Assembly: GCA_029582155.1 (NCBI GenBank)
Contig: CM055909.1
Location: forward strand, 23,506,672-23,570,671
Reading direction: 5' to 3'
Origin: Panopea generosa
Taxonomy: Eukaryota > Mollusca > Bivalvia > Adapedonta > Hiatellidae
Length of the DNA: 64,000 bases
Positions 60,141 through 64,000 of the stretch are shown in pieces. The notes beneath the pieces were generated by a model that had not been told where the DNA came from, searched no databases, and saw only the letters and a list, made by a program, of their open reading frames with translations. The first letter of the stretch is position 1. Every line of letters begins with the position of its first letter. The position numbers were made by a program, and so were the translations under genes.

Positions 60141-61535
60141 TTGGAGATGTCTTGATGTGTGATGAAATTGTAGATGTCTGATATGTGAGGAAATTGGAGA
60201 TGTCTTGATATGTGAGAAAATCTGAGATGTCTTGATATGTGAGAAAACTGGAGATGTCTCGATGTGTGAGAAAATTGGAGATGTTTTGATGTGTGGGAAA
60301 AATTGGAGATGTTTTGATGTGTGAGGTAATTGGAAATGTTTTGATGTGTGAGAAAATTTGAGATGTCTTGATATGTGAGGAAATCTGAGATGTCTCGATA
60401 TGTGAGAAAATTGGAGATGTCTCGATGTGTGAGAAAATTGGAGATGTTTTGATGTGTGATGAAATTGGAGATGTTTTGATGTGTGAGAAAATTGGAGATG
60501 TCTTGATATGTGAGAAAATTGGAGATGTTTTGATGTGTGAGGAAATTGGAGATGTTTTGATATGTGAGGAAATTGGAGATGTCTTAATATGTGTGAGGAA
60601 ATTGAAGATGTCTCGATGTGACAGGAATTGGAGATGTGTTGATGTGTGAGGAAATTGGAGATGTCTTGATGTGTGAGAAAAATGGAGATGTCTTGATATG
60701 TGAGGAAATTGGAGATGTCTTGATATGTGAGGAAATTGGAGATGTTTTGATGTGTGAGGAAATTGGAGATGTCTTGATGTGAGAGGAATTGGAGATGTCT
60801 TGATGTGTGAGGAAATTGGAGATGTCTTGATGTGTGAGTAAGCTGGAGATGTCTTGATGATAAGTGTGAAGAACTTGGAGATGTATTGATGTGTGAGGAA
60901 TTGGAGATGTCTTGATGTGTTAGGAAATTGGATGTGTATTGATTTGTGAGGAATTGGAGATGTCTTGATGTGTGAGAAAGTTGGCGATGACTTGATGTGT
61001 GACGAATTGGAGAAGTCTTGATGTGTGAGGAAATTGGATGTGTTTTGATGTGTGAGAAAGTTGGAGATGTCTTGATGTGTGAGGAATTGGAGATGCCTTT
61101 GTGTGTGAAGAAATTGGAGATTTCTTGATGTGTGAGGAATTGGAGATGTCTTGTTGTGTGAGAAAACTGGAGACGTCTTGATGTGTGAGGAATTGGAGAT
61201 GCCTTGATGTTTGGGGATATGTGGATGTCTTGATGTGTGCGAAAGCTTGATATGTCTTGATGTGTGAGGAAATTGGATGTGTATTGATTTGTGAGGAATT
61301 GGAGATGTCTTGATGTGTGAGGAATTGGATATGTCTTGATGTGCGAGGAAATAAGAGATGCCTTGATATGTTAGATAGTTGGAGATGTCATGATGTGTAA
61401 GGAATTGGAGATGTATTAATGTGTGAATAAATTGGTGATGTCTTGATGTGTGAGGAAATTGGAGATGTTTTGATGTATGAAGATATCAGAGATATTTTAA
61501 TGATGGAGAAAATTGCAGATTTTTCTAAGGGAATT
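60141..61535 (+). repeat. 27-bp minisatellite, about 52 copies
   Basis: Unit TTGGAGATGTCTTGATGTGT then GAGGAAA. Period checked at 60437/60464; 26-bp units appear in the right half. This strand is very poor in C. Since 27 is a multiple of 3, a 9-residue frame (EIGDVLMCE) runs for about 55 codons near 60425 before decaying. It begins at the edge of a SINE B fragment. Confidence 0.93.
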
Positions 61536-62954
61536 TCTGATGTCATTAGGTATGTGAAAAAATCATATGTAAGAGAAAAATATTAAAAAAATCGCAACAG
61601 TTGCTGTTACGACATTATTTCAGTTTTTTTTTTATCACAAAGTTTAACTTTTAATATGTTTGTAGCCTTTAACTTGTATCTAATATAACAGTTTATTTAT
61701 CAAAGTGTTATGTATTTTAACCCGTCTAAAAGGGTTTTCTAATTTTTTCAAGAATCGAAGCAAGCGGTTTTGTTCCAAGATCGACTACTCTTGCAATACT
61801 GTGTGTATTTATAGTTACAGTTATCTACCATCAGTAATTCTATAAATATATGACCAACTTTTTACAAATTTACTAACTTCTTAGTGTAAAATTTGATGTT
61901 ATGAAAAAATCGGGAAATGCATTTAGTGATTCACTCACGTCATTTCACGAACTTTCGCTGGCCTTTTAAATACTATTCTTTTTAAACTTTGAAGAAAAAA
62001 GTACCGCGCAAATGAAATGTTCCTGGGTGTCACAATGTGTTCGTACGGAAATCATAAAACTTACCAGAGATAAATATAAACAGAGATTGCAGACATTTGT
62101 CAGGTGGCACATTTTGGTGTTTTATAAATCTAGGAACCACAACACTTTCTGAACCAACCAACACATGTTTGTGATTTTAGTATTAAAGGAAAGGATTGGA
62201 TTGTAACATTCTTTTATAAATTTTAAGAAATGTAGAATGTTCACGATTGCAGTTATTATTTTGTTTTTAGCCAATTTCTTAAGTAAGAAATAAGAAAAAA
62301 CGTCTTCAAATATCTATATGAATTTTTGACCACCGATGTACAACTTATTTCATTATCTTTCTATATATCTTATTATATCTATGGTGTATTAAATAAAATA
62401 CACTATCGTTTTTTGTTTAAAATATATATAAAAATTCTCAAAATATTTCAACATTTATTATTTTCAAACCGTAATAATTTAAATTTAGAAGAAAAATATT
62501 AAATAATTGAAAATGGTAAGCATTCTTATCAGCTTTACCCCGGTACCAAAATTATAGTAATTTCAAACTGATTCAAAGAGTTATTAAAAAAAAATACTTA
62601 TGGTGCCACCCGAAATTTCAAGGCGCGTATCCAGACATACACATGTTCACCTATGTGTACAATTCGTCAGCAAATGTGAAAACATAAAAACTCAAACTAT
62701 GTATAAAAACTGAAGACTGCGAAGGCTATGTGCCAATTTCTTCCAAACTTAATATATCAGTGGTAATTTACCTATAAAACATCGAGACTGTTGTCGGTCC
62801 GAGTGATCGGCATGACGAGTTATGATTTTTAAAAAATTTAAAATCGTTATTTTTGTTTCTAACATTACTTATGTGCAGTATAAAAAATGAAAAAATGCAA
62901 GCTTGAGGATGACATTTAGCATGAGAACAAAACATTTTTCTTCTAATTTAAAAA
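61536..62954. other. AT-rich spacer, nothing seen
   Basis: No supported gene or repeat. The small frame at 63332-63523 beyond it is also unsupported. Confidence 0.45.
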
Positions 62955-63115
62955 CATTTTCTCGGGAAGCGCTCTAACAACTCTGGCAAATCACGCTCGA
63001 AGTCTTCATGGTAAGAGCCAGTACTAAGCATATACGGAAAAGTGTCTGCTTAAGGACACCACATATAGCCGTGAAGGAGGATTAAACACACGACCCTCCG
63101 ATCATTACAAAAAAT
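62955..63115 (-). mobile_element. SINE family C, copy 3 (degenerate)
   Basis: On the minus strand: GATCGGAGGGTCGTGTGTTT, TTCACGGCTATATGTGG, then CGTATATGCTTAGTACTGGC and GACTTCGAGCGTGATTTGCC. The 3' half also appears at 6103-6180 (AAATCACGCTAGAAGTCTTC). Confidence 0.6.
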
Positions 63116-63799
63116 ATCATCTTGATCAAAGAGAAAATCCCATTGTTATGTATATGTTGCCAACCAGACGGTACGTTCCATACTCACTATCAGTACGCAA
63201 ATACACCAATACAATATGCATAATTAGTCATTTAAATACGCTCTGAGATCGTCATTTATAACTAAAAAATAACTCCTCTCTTTATATCAATCACCTTTAA
63301 GACCGATGTTTTTACGATAAACTATTAAATAATGTTAATTATAATACATTTTTTTATAAATAAAGCTAAGTTCTATTATCTTTATGTTCCGAAACACAGT
63401 CTTTATTTCTGCTTCTACTCATGGATTTGGGGCCAGAGATCAGAAGATGCAATGTCTTCTTTATCGAACCTCGTTCCAAAGTATACGACATCAATCATAC
63501 TAAGGACTTACATAGACGGATAATTATAGATTTACCAGGAAGAAGAAAAAGAAGAATAAGAAACTTACATTTCTTTACTTAATAAAATAGCATGTGAATA
63601 ATTAATAATGTGGCAAAATAACCATGTAGTTTCACAGACAATTGTTATTTCTTTATCATAGACTTTAAGCTGTATGTAACCTTAAAATGTTTTATGAAGT
63701 TTTAAACATGCAAAATGATTTTAAATAAAAAGCATTGCAGTAAAATTCCAAGTACTCTTGCTGTCTTTTTTTTTTAGTTTCATTGTGTAAAGAAAGAAT

Positions 63800-63950
63800 T
63801 TCGAGTCCCGCTCGCTATAAAAACTTTATGAGAAAGTTAGCCAGTTACTTGCGGAAGGTCGGTCATTCTGAGTGATATCTTCAACAAAGAAACTTGATAT
63901 GCCATATGTAACCTGTGTGTTGAAAATGGCATTAAACAACGCAATCATAA
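63800..63950 (+). mobile_element. SINE family B, copy 3 (3' part)
   Basis: Begins within box B (TTTCGAGTCCCGCTCGC), then ATGAGAAAGTTAGCCAGTTA and CTTGCGGAAGGTCGGTC. It ends in GTGTTGAAAATGGCATTAAA followed by CAACGCAATC, the terminal tail. It reaches almost to the window edge. Confidence 0.75.
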
Positions 63951-64000
63951 TTTTTTTAAAAAAAACATGTGTTGTCGCAGAAAGTCATGCTGCTTTGTTC

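Noticed and set aside
41007-61535. CRISPR-like arrays
   Set aside because: Repeats are contiguous without unique spacers, and the DNA is eukaryotic.
1-64000. LTR retroelements, Polintons or viral copies
   Set aside because: No long direct terminal repeats, protease, integrase, capsid or envelope motifs were seen; the reverse-transcriptase-related pieces are all LINE-type.

Overview
This is a 64 kb piece of an AT-rich, repeat-laden animal genome. It is most likely a mollusc, probably a bivalve. The grounds are a split class B neuropeptide receptor gene of calcitonin/DH31/PDF-receptor type, an intronless B-box (TRIM-like) gene of a kind that is expanded in bivalves, several tRNA-derived SINE families with a gcgttaaa-like tail, 5'-truncated LINEs, and short inverted-repeat elements. 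No bacterial, viral or LTR-element genes were seen. The species call is inference; no search could be run.

Main gene (+ strand, 10322 to at least 39200): six internal exons (10322-10475, 13400-13466, 15387-15450, 19570-19655, 25496-25631, 27444-27485) join in phase into 183 codons covering TM3 to TM7 of a secretin-family (class B1) GPCR. The TM7 exon is a 42-bp, 14-codon microexon. Two different terminal exon sets can follow it in the same phase. Tail A (30786-31022) adds 78 residues. Tail B (38414-38611 plus 39114-39200) adds 94 residues. Each is followed by an AATAAA signal. A weaker third acceptor with a 12-residue tail lies at 46444. The N-terminal hormone-binding domain, TM1 and TM2 were not found and probably lie upstream of the window.

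Second gene: 58179-59890 (+), a B-box1/B-box2/coiled-coil/beta-propeller-like protein broken by at least six frame changes. It is probably a pseudogene.

Repeats dominate. Five unrelated minisatellite arrays have periods of 86 bp (17008-18372), 36 bp (36312-38046), 65 bp (41007-46025), 41 bp (49509-54154) and 27 bp (60141-61535). Together they fill about 14 kb, or about 22 percent of the window. Other repeats include three copies of one tRNA-like SINE and six copies of another with a conserved body. A twin-primed LINE insertion carries an 8-bp target duplication, and a second LINE is nested inside a MITE with a 7-bp duplication. There are five inverted-repeat (MITE-like) families, and simple repeats of CA, TTTG, TAC, TGATA/TGACG, GA, TTAA and poly-G.

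Layout: 1-10321 upstream or intronic DNA with MITEs, SINEs and LINE pieces; 10322-39200 receptor gene with large repeat-filled introns; 39200-49500 3' flank and the 65-bp array; 49509-54154 the 41-bp array; 54155-58178 SINE-rich spacer; 58179-59890 B-box pseudogene; 60141-61535 the 27-bp array; 61536-64000 AT-rich spacer with SINE pieces. The only genes that work together here are the receptor exons; the repeats appear to be passengers, though some sit within 40 bp of splice acceptors.
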